Shown here piece by piece: positions 36,831 to 47,874 of a stretch of DNA of 64,000 nucleotides. Source of the stretch: Silurus meridionalis (Eukaryota > Chordata > Actinopteri > Siluriformes > Siluridae); assembly GCF_014805685.1 (NCBI RefSeq), contig NC_060885.1, positions 24,026,132 to 24,090,131 of the forward strand. The letters are read 5' to 3'. The notes beneath the pieces were generated by a model. That model was not told the origin of the DNA and made no database searches. It was given only the letters and a program-made list of their open reading frames with translations. The position numbers and the translations under genes were made by a program. Every line of letters begins with the position of its first letter. Positions within the stretch are counted from its first letter, which is position 1.

Positions 36831-37599
36831 TGTCAGGGACTCGGGTGCGGGGCTAGGTGAGTGGATGATAGGACCCAAATGCAGGATGCTCCAGACGATA
36901 TGAGTCGAGAGAGGAGGGTTGCGCAGGCAGAAAATATTTAATGTCCGAACACAATAGCACAAAAACACAGTCGCGGCACGCACAGGGTTAAAGTGGAAGA
37001 AATAGATGAGAAGGATAGAACAGGCAGGAAGCAACATGTCCGAAAACTTAAGAGCAAACAACAGAAGCACACACAGGGTTAATAAAGAGAAAAAAAAAGA
37101 AAACCAATAATGTCCGAATACTTTTGACCACGTAGTGGGAGCACACGCTGGGTTTATACAAAGAAAAGCAGAATCGTCCGAATACTTACGAACACACCGT
37201 AGCGGCACTCACTGGGTTAATGTGAAGGTCCGTGGCACCGGGAGAGCAAAGCAGGGGGCGTGTCCGAAAACAAAAGCAAATCCGAAAACAGACAGAGGGA
37301 GTGAGCCGGAGAACAGAGCAAAAGGGGAATCCAAAGATCCGAAAACCGAGGGCAGGCAAAAATCCGAAAAAAACAGGAGATCCGAAACGAAAGTAAACAT
37401 TCCACGGGGAAAAAATAAAGGCAGGAAGGACTCAAAAAAGTGCGGAGCCGAATGAGACAATCTGGCAGCGAGCGCAGGCAGCCGGTGGCTATTTATACAG
37501 AAACAAGATGGCCGGCATGCCGGTGTTGCCGGCTGAAAGATGACGCTGAAGCGGAAGTGGACGTCGTGACCGTGGAACTGTTCAAGCGGCTGGCTGACA
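36831..37599 (-). repeat. 3' LTR of the Ty3/gypsy element (769 bp)
   Basis: It is bounded by perfect inverted TGTCAG/CTGACA. A G-rich polypurine tract (37600-37612, minus-strand tggggggggtac) abuts its start. Several tccgaa-containing modules repeat irregularly inside. Confidence 0.9.
37491..37497 (-). promoter_or_regulatory. TATA box of the 3' LTR
   Basis: TATAAAT on the minus strand, about 100 bp into the LTR, is the probable U3 core promoter. Being in the 3' LTR, it would drive transcription out into 36.8 kb and below. Confidence 0.5.
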
Positions 37600-38431
37600 G
37601 TACCCCCCCCAGGGTTCTTGACGGTTATGGCACTTAGGCCCCGATAGTCAATGCAGGGACGGAGGCTCTTGTCCTTCTTTTCCACAAAGAAGAACCCAGC
37701 ACCTGCCGGAGAGGAAGACGGGCGGATAATGCCAGCAGCCAGCGAGTCCTGAATGTATTGGGTCATGGCCGCCTGCTCGGGTGCTGAAAGATGGTAAAGC
37801 CGGCCACGGGTGGCATAGTTCCCGGCAGGAGATCAATGGCGCAATCGTAGGGCCGATGCGGGGCAAGGAAAAGGCTCAAGTCTTGCTAAACACTGCACCG
37901 AGGTCATGATAGACAGATGGAACTGAACTGAGGTCAGGGGTAGTCTCCGGAGAGCAGGAGACCGGCCTGGGGGAAGACGGAGTGAGGCAGTGAGATTGGC
38001 AATAGGTTCCCCAATCGAGAACCCGACCGCTGGACCAGTCTAGGTGGGGGTTGTGCTTGCAGAGCCAGGGGAAACCAAGCATGACCGGGGCGTGAGGAGA
38101 AGAAATGACCAAGAAGGTGAGCCACTCCGGTGTCGCTCTCCGACGGTGACCAGAAGGGGCTTAGTACAGTAAGTGGCCTTGTCTAGGGGTGCCCATCCAG
38201 GGCCCGGACCTGAAGAGTCTCCGGTAATGGCTCCGTCTCCAGGCTCAGCTGACGGGCATTGTCTAGATCCATGAATTCTGCGTCTGCCCCAGAGTCCACA
38301 AAGGCCACCAGCGAAAAGTCCTGAGCACCGGAACGGATGCAGATCTTGACTAAGGGCTTGAAAGGGACTGGTAGGATGCGGCTCGCTGTGGCCCCCTCCG
38401 TCAACGACGAGCCCACCCTTTTGATGGACAC
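37600..38431 (-). pseudogene. gypsy protease and truncated reverse transcriptase
   Basis: Frame 38431-38183 holds FVDSGADAEF, the aspartic protease active site. Further frames (interrupted by shifts near 38180, 38100 and 37870) continue through VYHDLGAVFSK to the RT start [20 protein letters not shown] and [14 protein letters not shown]. Coding similarity stops at about 37612, where the polypurine tract begins, so no RT catalytic motif survives. Confidence 0.85.
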
Positions 38432-38452
38432 GAAGCAGCCATATGCCCGGCT

Positions 38453-39313
38453 TCACCACAATAGAGACAAAGCCCCTGGGAACAGCGTCTTTCCTTTTCG
38501 AGGGGGGGTATGGTGGCGAGTCGGAGGCATGTGGTAGGCCCTCTCCGGATGGCGCGTGAAACGCTCAGAACAACGTTTACATATTCTTCTGTCAATCCGA
38601 ATGGCCAGGGCGATCAAGGCATCCAGACCAGGGGGAAGCTCACGGGCAGCTAGCTCGTCCTTCACCTGAGCTGAGAGACCCTGAAAAAAGGTGTCATATA
38701 GAGCGGTGTGATCCCACCCACTGTCAGTGGCATCCGTGCGGAAATCCGCAGCATACTCAGCCACTGAACGCTCACCCTGCGATGAAGAAAGCAGTGAGCG
38801 TGCGGCATCCTGGCGAGGGGTGGCTGAACCAAAAACCTTGCGTAGTTCCTCAGAGAAGGCAGTGAAGGTAGAGCAATGCAAGGACTGATTTTCCCATTCG
38901 GCGGTAGCCCACCGCAAAGCTCGTCCGGAGAGCAAGGTGATAACATAAGCCACCTTGGCCTGTTCAGTGGCAAAAGAGGATGGTTGGAGACTAAAAATCA
39001 GACTACACTGTGCCAGGAAGGACCGACAAAGTTTGGGTTCCCCCGAGAAGCGAGCCGGGGGAACGAGGTGTGGTTCCTTAGGAGCAAAAGCGCCAGGTGT
39101 GGGGGGGACCTGCAGAGGCAACGGCAGAGCCGACGGCTGAGGAGCGGCAACTGGTGGTGGGTTGGGCGCGGCTGCCCCTGGAAGGGTGTCGAGACGCTGA
39201 ATAAGCTGCTGAAGACCCGAAGTAATATCCTGAAGCCGTTGCTCATGGGTGGCGGAAACCTGGACCAGAGCATTAAGGGTGGCCTGAAGATCGGTAGCAT
39301 CTGCGGGATCCAT
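38453..39313 (-). pseudogene. gypsy gag, frameshifted before the zinc knuckle
   Basis: The ATG at 39313 lies only 18 bp after the 5' LTR end. The 286-residue frame includes the N-terminal coiled segment, a proline-rich stretch and the capsid-like core (VAYVITLLSGRALRWATAEW). The CCHC knuckle CLYCGEAGHMAASC is in another frame (38595-38401), so a frameshift, most likely at the G-run near 38501-38508, separates the two. Confidence 0.85.
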
Positions 39314-39330
39314 AGCTGGCCAGATTGTTC

Positions 39331-39561
39331 TGTCAGGGACTCGGGTGCGGGGCTAGGTGAGTGGATGATAGGACCCAAATGCAAGATGCTCCAGACGATA
39401 TGAGTCGAGAGAGGAGGGTTGCACAGGCAGAAAATATTTGTCTGAACACAATAGCACAAAAACACAGTCGCTGCACGCACAGGGTTAAAGTGGAAGAAAT
39501 AGATGAGAAGGATAGAACAGGCAGGGAAGCAACATGTCCGAAAACTTAAGAGCAAACAACA
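39331..39561 (-). repeat. truncated 5' LTR of the gypsy element
   Basis: Only about 231 bp corresponding to 36831-37064 remain. The rest (U3 with the TATA box) is absent and the sequence switches abruptly to a LINE. Confidence 0.9.
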
Positions 39562-40944
39562 GGAGAGCATAAGAAGAAAGAGGTTGGACAAGAACGTACA
39601 AGGAAATGCAGCAGCAGGTAAAGAGGAATGTGGCAAAAGCCAAGGAAAATGCATATGAGGAGCTGTATGAGAGGTTGAACACTAAGGAAGGAAAAAAGGA
39701 GGCTGAGCTGGGAAGGATGAGCTGCAAGTTAGAGCAATAAAGGATGGAGATGGAAATGTGTTGACTAGTGAGGAGAGTGTGTTGAGAAGATGAAGGGAGT
39801 ATTTTGAGCAGCTGATGAATGAGGAAAATGAGAGAGAGAAAAGGTTGGATGATGTGGAGCTGGTAAAGCAGGAAGTTGATAGAATTAGTAAGGAGGAGGT
39901 GAGAGCAGTGATTAAGAGGATGAAGAGTGAAAAGTCGATTGGACCAGATGACATGTCGTTACTGCAGGTCTGCACATCTTTCATGCCGAGGTAAAGCACC
40001 ACAGCATTATTTGCTTTGAGTATGTTGGAGAAGTATAGAGAAGGTCAGAAGGAGTTGCATTGTGTGTTTATGGATTTAGAGAAAGCATACTACAGAGTGC
40101 CCAGAGGAGTTGTGGTATGGCATGAGGATTCAGGTGTGTCAGAGAAGTATGTGAGGGTGGAGCAAGACATGTATGAGGACATTGTAACAGCAGTGAAGTG
40201 TGCAGTAAGAACGACAGACTGGTTCAAGGTGAAGGTTGGACTGCATAAAGGATCGGCGCTGAGCCCTTTCCTGTTTGCAGTAGTGATGGACAGGTTGATG
40301 GACGAGGTCAGACAGGAGTCTCCCTGGACTATAATGTTTGCGGTTGATATTGTTATTTGTGGTGAGAGTAGGAAGCAGGTTGAGAAGAGCCTGAAGAGGT
40401 GGAGGTACGTGCTGGAGAGAAGGGGAATGAAAGTCAGCAGGGTACATGTGTGTGAATGAGAGGGAGGGCAGTGGAGTGGTGCGGTTACAGGGAGAAGAGG
40501 TGGAAAAGTAATAGAGAGTGTGTTAGAGAAGTAAAGAAAAGAGTGCAGGCAGGGTGGAGTGGGTGGAGATGAGTGGCAGGAGTGATTTGTGATAGAAGGG
40601 TATCTGCAAGAGTGAAAGGGAAAGTTTATTGGACTGTGGTGAGACCTGCGATGTTGTTTGGATTAGAGACAGTGGCATTGACTTAAAGAGGTATATCAGT
40701 AGGAGAATGCTGAGGATGGAGCCGCCTGGAAGGAGGAAAAGAGGAAAGCCAAGGAGGAAGTTTAAAGATGTGGTGAGGGAAGACATGCAAGTAGTTGGTT
40801 TGAAAGAGGAAGATGTAGAGGACATTAGGGTATGGAGACGGATGATCCGCTGTGGCGACTACTAATGGGAGAAGTCGAAAGAAGAAGAAGAAAAAGAAGA
40901 AGAAAAAGAAGAAGAAAAAGAAGAAGAAGAAGAAGAAGAAGAAT
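39562..40944 (+). mobile_element. RTE-like LINE relic, copy 1, with (GAA)n tail
   Basis: Broken plus-strand frames include EEYFEQLMNEEN-like sequence (39795-39830), MLEKYREGQKELHCVFMDLE, EKYVRVEQDMYEDIV, VGLHKGSALSPFLFAVVMD and the C-terminal KRGKPRRKFKDVVREDMQVV, with a stop after IRCGDY. The catalytic YADD-type motif reads MFAVDI, so one catalytic Asp is lost. A gap around 39960-40020 removes part of RT. The 3' end runs into (AAG)n (40871-40944), compatible with the short-repeat tails of RTE elements. Clade assignment is by eye. Confidence 0.8.
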
Positions 40945-41350
40945 AGCTAATGACTGATTGTAAAACATTAAGTCGTCAGAGAACATTTGAGCAAGACACT
41001 TAAAGACAGGATGGGAATCTTCGTTCTCAAAATTCACGCATGAAAGAGTAGTGTTTCTTTTATCGTAACTCTTTGCAACTATTTCACCACTGACTAAATT
41101 GATTTCTTTTTAATTTTTAATACAGTTGTACCTAACCTTTCGAATAAAGTTATTTTTAACAAGTTTGATACATCACTTACGTAAAGAATTATTAGGTCTG
41201 GTTGCAGTGAGCTGATGCTGCAGGTAGTCTTATGTATCTAGGGTCAGCTGTTTTGAGGTTCCTGAAATCTGCCCATGTAAAGTTTTACTAAGGCTTTTCC
41301 CATAAATTAATCTGAGATACATTTTTCAAACTCCTAAACTAACAAGCAAT
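40945..41350. other. intronic sequence, no gene recognised
   Basis: Unique AT-rich sequence with no recognised feature. Confidence 0.5.
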
Positions 41351-41354
41351 AGCG

Positions 41355-41580
41355 AACAGAAAAAGAAGACTATATGGAACACCTGACTTTCCGGCCATAA
41401 ATGGTTCCTTCCATATACTGTTACTACATAGTTAAAGGCACACAATTTGGGAAAAGAGTTCTGTAGCAACAACATAATGTCTGTAATATCATTACATTTA
41501 TAATTCAACTACAAGACCTAAACTTGTAGCATGACAATGTGAACAAAGTCAGCTCCATGAAGATAAGAAATCTTCACAAC
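41355..41580 (+). mobile_element. Tc1-like relic, family A
   Basis: The modules cacctgactttccggccat, aaggcacacaatttggg, agcatgacaatgtgaac and gtcagctccatgaagat match 61880-62065. Confidence 0.6.
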
Positions 41581-41597
41581 CACACTTAAATCTAGTA

Positions 41598-42105
41598 CAG
41601 TAAAACCCTATTGTACGAGCAACTAATAGTACGAGCAAACAAAGATACGAGCAACCTTGTTGATTTCGAAGGCACGAGCAAACTTAAGCTGCCGGTTCCC
41701 CGCTTTCGGCCGAGGGTAGCATCAGTTGTTCAGTGCAGCAAAAACTTTTTTAAGTGTTATATTTTTATTTCACTAAAAATCTTAAAAAACGTCTTCCATG
41801 AAAATTAGTGATGGTGCTGTGAAAACGAAAGTAAATAGAATTACCATTGAAACCAAGAGGGAAATAGTAGAATAGTACAAGCCCGTGTACATCTCACACT
41901 CGCAATCAACCACTACACCACATGGGTAAGTGTTAAATTATGTTTACCGTACGGTAATTTGTGGTGTATTTGTTTGCTAAAATAGGCTACAAATACTTTT
42001 TAAGTGCAGAAATAAGCGATCGAATGAGGTTTCGGAACGGATTAAATCACTTTTACATTAATTCTTAAGGGAAAAACTAGTTCAAACATACGAGCAAATG
42101 GACCT
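41598..42105 (+). mobile_element. pogo/Tigger-type relic
   Basis: It starts with cagtaaaaccctattgtacg next to TA and contains repeated tacgagcaa motifs at both ends (to about 42100). A short coding stub, KISDGAVKTKVNRITIETKR, resembles the start of Tigger/pogo transposases (helix-turn-helix). The rest of the transposase and the right terminal repeat are missing. Confidence 0.65.
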
Positions 42106-42419
42106 TGATTAATCGGGCAGATGTTTGCCATTTTTATTGATTGGCATTGGCCAATTGTGCTAGGTCGATAAACAGGCAGGTGCATCTGCTAAGCGTTGCT
42201 GTACAACATGTGATGCTGTCACTTGTGGCAAACAGATTGCTATTCCACCAGCATAAGCCTAACTTTTTATAGAGAACTACCTGGTAACTTCCCAAAGTTT
42301 TTATCCTTGGTTCTTAATCTAGCCTTACTGTATATATTTTATTGGTTAAATATGATGCTACATTTGGAGTGAGAATAAGAATAACATTTTTTAAAGAGAG
42401 AATGAGAGTAGAGCTGTAG

Positions 42420-43461
42420 TAGGGCTGGGCGATAAATCGATTTTATCGATTAACTCGAATGTGTAGTTTACATCGATCTGTTTTAATAAAAATCTAGGGT
42501 TAGGGTTAGGGTTAGGGTTAGGGTTTCAGGCTTCCATAGTTTCGAACAAACTCAGCCCTCCCCCTGCACGTTTGGCATAGAGATACACAAACAACATGGC
42601 AGCAATCAGAGAAGAACTCGTTCCCAGGAAAGGCACTGTGTCATCTGTAATTTTGAATTGGTTCGGTTTTGCTGCGTCAGACGCAACATAACAACACCCC
42701 GCTGCAAAGTGTGTTTGAAGGCTGTTGCAAGCAAAGGTAGCAGTACCACCAATTTACTGCAGCACCTCAAACAGAGGGAGAGATGTAGGGCCCTACGAAA
42801 TGAACAAGACAGCGGCAGCACAAGACTGCGGTTAAGCAGCCGCATCTTGAAAAATACACGGTTAAGCAACTGCACATTTTTTAGTGTTGCGCGACTAATA
42901 GTACACGTACGGTATGGGAGGCTGTGTTTCCGTTAAGAAACAGAAAAATCTGAGCATTTAAATCACCATATTCAAATACTCATAAAACATTTTTTTGAGG
43001 TTTGCTCAATCTTTCAAATAATTTTTATTTACAGTGTCCCTGTCTATTATATTCTTGTTTCAAATTTCAAGTCATTTTACTGTGGAGTTTTTAAGAAAAG
43101 TAAAGGCAAAATCACTGCATTTCTAACCATGTTCCACATTCAAACACTCATAAAACATTTTTCTTTGTAGGTTTGCTCATTTTATATTATGTTACGTTCT
43201 ATTTTCACAATTTACAATGGCAGGGCCTGCCAGTTTGTATTTTTGGCTTGTTGTTTCTGATTGCACTTTAACCCAAAGTGGGGTATAATCCCAGAAGGGT
43301 AAATAAACTTTATTTTATAAAGTTAAAACTTGAACATTTTCTTGAACATTTTCTTTGTCACATGCAGATTGATTTTAAACAGGGGGAAAAAATCGATTTA
43401 AATCCCAGGTTGGATTTTTTGTGAAGAAGATTTTTTTTTTAGGCCATATCACCCAGCCCTA
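42420..43461 (+). mobile_element. hAT element with BED-finger stub and perfect 8-bp duplication
   Basis: Terminal repeats TAGGGCTGGGCGAT and ATCACCCAGCCCTA are flanked by AGCTGTAG on both sides (42412-42419 and 43462-43469). The plus strand retains part of a BED-type zinc finger: NWFGF before a frame break, then CKVCLKAVASKGSSTTNLLQ and HLK. The catalytic and dimerisation domains are deleted. It also contains five TAGGGT units at 42495-42524. Confidence 0.9.
42495..42524. repeat. telomere-like (TAGGGT)5 array
   Basis: Five perfect vertebrate telomere repeats inside the hAT element, about 75 bp from its left end. Confidence 0.95.
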
Positions 43462-43689
43462 AGCTGTAGTTTACAGAAGGCTACATGTAGTCATGGGTAG
43501 CAATACCTGCTAACAACTGCACTGATTGTTGTTTAATAAATGATCATTTTTAACTGTTAAGGGGAAAGAAAAAAATCAGTCTAACACATTGGCCCAAAAA
43601 TATTGAGCATTATGTTGGCAATCGCTGCCCTGATTTCTAAATATAGAAAAGTATAACCCACATCAGCTGACCTTTAGTCATTATAACAG

Positions 43690-43788
43690 CAAATGGGTAG
43701 TAAATGTGGAATAGGATGTTTACAAAAGCACATACAAATCTTACAGTCATTTGTCCCCAAACTTTTGCCCATACAGTGTATATTTTAA
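43690..43788 (+). mobile_element. Tc1-like relic, family A terminal fragment
   Basis: The sequence ggaataggatgtttac, aaagcacatacaaatc and ccccaaacttttgcccat, then acagtgta, is the terminal region of family A. Confidence 0.65.
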
Positions 43789-44770
43789 AATGAACCTATG
43801 CATTGAGTATTCATTCTGTAAGGACACATGGCTCAAACCTTTGCCTATGATCTGAAAGCATCAGGCTCGGTGTAAATGTTAGCCAGAGGCTTTGAAGACA
43901 TGCTTGCAATAAACCGGTGTCTTAAAGCCCTGTTAAAGAAGAAGGCTAAGGGTAGATTTTTTCCCCATTCCTGCTCTGCTGAGAGAATGACTTCTTTAGC
44001 TCCTACCTGTGTGTTTATCAGCGCCATCCGATCTGTATTTCATATTCACCAAACGTAGCTGACAACCTCCGCTGCTCTCCTTTCATCCGTGCCTTGGTGC
44101 CTTTGGACAAGCGCTTCGGTTTGAACTGTTAAAACTTGTTTAAAAGTAGAAATGGCATTTCAGGCTGGAGCGTGACCTTTTTCGAGCAATCTGCAATCCA
44201 CAGCCACAAAAAAACAGTGATAGATAACCTTAATCGTACGACGTCACTCTCCGGCCTGCAACACTTACACACGTAGGGTAGGGGGGAGAGCCAGCACAAT
44301 AGTTACATAAGAATGAGCTGTAATCAATGCAGAGTGCATTAATGGGTTGCAAATCGCAAAGTTATACTTAAACCATACAAAAAATATAAAAGAAAAAAAT
44401 AACCTGAAATAATGTCTATGAGCTCTGCACCCTAAATTAATGGCCATTTTTTTCAAATTTGTGATGGGTTTTGGACTCGTTTTTTATTATTTGCATAATG
44501 GATATGATGTTTTTTTAACCCTGAAAGGCGAATCACATGCAGCAGTGAATGTATGATGATTTCAAATTAATTTTCCTGATGTTGGTGGGTTAAAGTGTTT
44601 TTGCAGTACTGTGGTGGTTATAATTGTGCTGCTTTGCTAAAAATGTTTGTACCATACAGCAAACAACAGACATGAGCTCACTAAGGATGATGCTATTTAG
44701 AATCCATGAAGATGTATACTATACAGAAGGGAATTACATATAATCACACTATTCAGAGTCACTTATTTAC
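43789..44770. other. intronic sequence, candidate constrained block 43840-44120
   Basis: No repeats or genes recognised. The first 300 bp are of balanced composition. Confidence 0.4.
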
Positions 44771-44774
44771 ATTT

Positions 44775-44915
44775 GCAGCATTTCGATTGAATTAGATTAG
44801 TTTTAACTTTGTCATGGTGCAAGGTACATTTACAGAGCCAATGAAATGCAGTTAGCATCTAACCAGTAGTGTATAAGTGGCATATTTACAATAAATAAAT
44901 AGCAATGTGATAAAT
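44775..44915 (-). repeat. LINE 3'-tail repeat, family H fragment
   Basis: attagattagttttaactt through agccaatgaaatgcagttag matches 33595-33660. Confidence 0.5.
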
Positions 44916-44917
44916 AA

Positions 44918-45415
44918 GGTTCGGGGGCTGAGAAGTGCAAAACAAATTAACAAATCAGAAAACAAATAACAAATCAGAAAACACTAACAAACCCGAAAAC
45001 AAAATAACAAATCCAAAAACAAAATAACAAATCTTGAATGACGGTTGTCTTGTCCAATGATCGGTTAGTGTTCCATTCACAAACTATACATACCTTTTCC
45101 GGTTTGTCTGAACTGTCGTTGTGTTTTCGGATTTGTTATTGTGTTTTCGTGCAATAATTCGGACAAACCGGAAAAGGTAGGTATAGTTTGCAAATGGAAC
45201 ACTTACCGATCATTGGACAAGACACCTGTCATTCAAAATATACAGGAAGTACTTTCTCCTTGCTTGCCAATGTTTACTTCTGTTATTTTCTTATATTTAG
45301 AGGTGCAAAAATAGTTTAAATTAAACGGAGAACTTTACACATGTACAAGAAACAAAGTTGTGAGATTTCATTTCCTGTATATCTTGAATGACAGGTGTCT
45401 CGTCCAACGATCAGT
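44918..45415. mobile_element. foldback-type element, copy 1
   Basis: It begins ctgagaagtgcaaaacaaat followed by imperfect aacaaatccaaaaacaaaat-type tandem units. Then come inverted arms (acttgtccaatgatcg near 45055 against the inverse near 45215) around a ggtttgtctgaactgtcg centre. A stretch at 45375-45415 repeats the arm (caggtgtctcgtcc). Related to 60094-60570. Confidence 0.7.
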
Positions 45416-45534
45416 ATATTTGAGTTTGCCTTCAGATGCAAAGATGTCTTTGGAAGCTTTCAAGGAGGTCTCAGAGTAAACAAGTGGAAATCTGATTAGT
45501 TTAAGCAACACCTGTAAGCAACATGAATGACATT

Positions 45535-47855
45535 TAACAGCTGCCCTCCAACACACAAGGAAGGAAATGTCCTGGACCTGGTTTTCACCCACCTACCCCA
45601 GCTACAGACATGACTGCCACTCCACTTCCAATTTCTGATCACCTGGTTTCCTTTTTAACCACTCCGTCCTATTCCTCTTCCTCTTATCCGTCCTTACCTT
45701 CACTCCATCTCTCCCTCCTCTGTAGCTTCCTGTACTCTTCATCTCTTCCTGGCCCTTGACTCCTTTTCCTCTCTACCCTCAGACTTTGCTACTGACTCCT
45801 TCCTCTACTCTCTTTCCTCAATCATGGATCTCCTTTGCCCCTTGACTACAAATCCCAAGAAGACTTCTTGTCCCACACCCTGGCTGTCAGAAGTTTTGCA
45901 CAGCAATCAACGAGAACTCAGATCAGCAGAGAGGAAGTGGAAAAAAAATCACAACTAGATATAGACCTCGCATCTTACCGCGCACTCCTGACCAAATTTT
46001 CTTCGGATGTGACTTCTGCTAAAACTGCCTTCTACAAGGAAAAGCTCAAGGCCTCTGCACAAGATCCTCGTAAACTCCATATCATCTTCTCTTCACTACT
46101 CCTGCCCCATCCTCCCTGACTGCTAATGACTTTGCCTCCTTCTATGATGAAAAGATTAAGGAAATCTGCCAGACCTTCGCTTCCTCCCCAACAATGACTA
46201 CACAACACAGCCAGGAATCCCCTACTCCTTTGTTGACAAGCTTCTCAACCTAACCAGAAGATGAGATACTGCAAGTCATCTTCAACTATGCTTCAGACCA
46301 TCACACAAGATCTCCTGCCCTTCATCTCCACAATCATCAATGGGTCCTTAACATCTGGCTATGTGCCAACTACCTTCAAGCAAGCAAGGGTCATTTCCAT
46401 CTTAAAGAAACCTGCTCTGAACCCATCAGACATCAACATCTACAGACCGGTATCACTTCTCTCCTTTCTTTCTAAATCTCTGGAACGCACTGTTTTTAAC
46501 CAACTGTCTGTTTATCTCTCACAGAATAACCTCCATGATCCAAACCAGTCTGGGTTCAAAGCGGCACATTCCACAGAGATGGCCCTTTTGACTATTTCAG
46601 AGAAACTGCATGCTGCTCGATCAGCCAAGCTGTCAACTGTACTTATCTTCCTGGACCTTTCAGCAGCATTTGACACAGTCAACCACAAGACTCTCTTGTC
46701 AACCCTCAAGCGCCTCGGTATCAGCTGATCAGCATGGGAATGGTTTGCTTCCTACCTGGAAGGTTGCCCATACCAGGTAACATGAAGGGGATCCACATCT
46801 GCCCCATGCAGACTCACCACTGGTGTCCCACAAGGCTCAGTACTTGGTCCCCTCCTTTTCTCCCTCCATACCTACTCTACTGGTGAAGTCATATCCTTAG
46901 ATGGGTTTTATCATCACTGCTATGCAGATGACACTTAACTCATCTTTTCTTTCCCTCCATCAGATACCACAGCCTCCACTCGGATCTCGGCATGCTTGAC
47001 AGACATATCTTCATAGATGAGTGCTCATCAACTAAAACTCAACCCCAGCAAATCAGAACTACTGGTCATCCCAGGTGATTCATCTCCAAGGCCAAGATCT
47101 CTGAATAACTCATGACTCTGCTCTTCCCTTCAGCCACTGCTCGTAACCTTGGGGTAACTATGGACAATGAACTGTCCTTCTTCTCATCATGTCGCTAATG
47201 TGGCTCGTTCCTGTCCATTTCTTCTCTACAACATCCGAAGGATTAAACCATTTCTGCCCACACAAGCTGCCCGGTTGCTTGTTCAGTCTCTTGGACTACT
47301 GCAACTCTCTGCTGGCAGGTCTTCCTCTGAACACTATTCCTCCATTGCAAATGATCCAAAACGCAGCTGCACACCACCCCACTGCTGTGCTCCCTTTACT
47401 GGCTTCCAGTAGCTGCACACATCAGATTCAAAACACTGATGCTTGCCTACAAGGACAAAAATGGACCAGCACCATCTTACCTCAGAGACCTCATCACATC
47501 TCGCACTGTACCACGCTGTCTGATATCCTCCAGCACTGCTCTACTGGTACCACCTTCTCTCAGAAAGAGAGGTAAGTATACTTCAAGGCTCTTCTCTGTT
47601 CTGGCACCGAGGTGGTGGAATGAACTTCCCCTAGATGTCCGTACAGCGAAGTCCCTGGCTATCTTCAAGCGACGGTTGAAGACCTACCTCTTCCTGAAAC
47701 ACTTAAATTAGCACTTTCCAAGTTTGCTTTTTAGAATTCAAGAGTTTGTAATCTTGTGTACCAGTGTAGATTTATTCATTGCTAGAGACTCAAAGCACTT
47801 TTGTACATCGTTCTGGATAAGGCTGTCTGCTAAATGCCGCAAATGTAAATATAAG
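45535..47855 (+). mobile_element. L2-type LINE relic
   Basis: The plus strand begins in the C-terminal part of the endonuclease (gtcctggacctggttttca). It continues with a linker region (IDLASYRALLTKFSSDVTSA) and the RT blocks NIYRPVSLLSFLSKSLERTV, LHDPNQSGFKAAHSTEMALL and FLDLSAAFDTVNHKTLLSTL; the later YADD-like catyrtatgcagatgacac region (near 46920) is in another frame. The C-terminal block (WWNELPLDVRTAKSLAIFKR) precedes the 3' tail ttctggataaggctgtctg, aaatgccgcaaatgtaaat. Stops and frameshifts separate at least five frames. The element is 5' truncated. Confidence 0.85.
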
Positions 47856-47874
47856 CGCTGAAAGACAGAGGGGG

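Larger units (their letters stand above)
36831..39561 (-). mobile_element. Ty3/gypsy LTR retrotransposon, internally deleted, 5' LTR truncated
   Basis: On the minus strand the order is partial 5' LTR (39561-39331), gag (39313-38453), CCHC knuckle, protease, the beginning of reverse transcriptase, polypurine tract and a complete 3' LTR (37599-36831). The RT core, RNase H and integrase are gone; the deletion joins the RT start almost directly to the polypurine tract. The two LTRs, where comparable (about 225 bp), differ by four substitutions and two small indels, so insertion was fairly recent. The missing U3 of the 5' LTR means the element has lost its own promoter. Confidence 0.9.

Noticed and set aside
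37209..37766. 185-residue frame as a novel gene
   Set aside because: It is the start of gypsy reverse transcriptase running through the deletion junction into the LTR.
36801..39403. Endogenous retrovirus with envelope
   Set aside because: No envelope-like frame; gag, protease and RT start have Ty3/gypsy retrotransposon character.
42495..42524. Chromosome end or fusion point
   Set aside because: Only five telomere units, bounded on both sides by an intact hAT element with target duplications.
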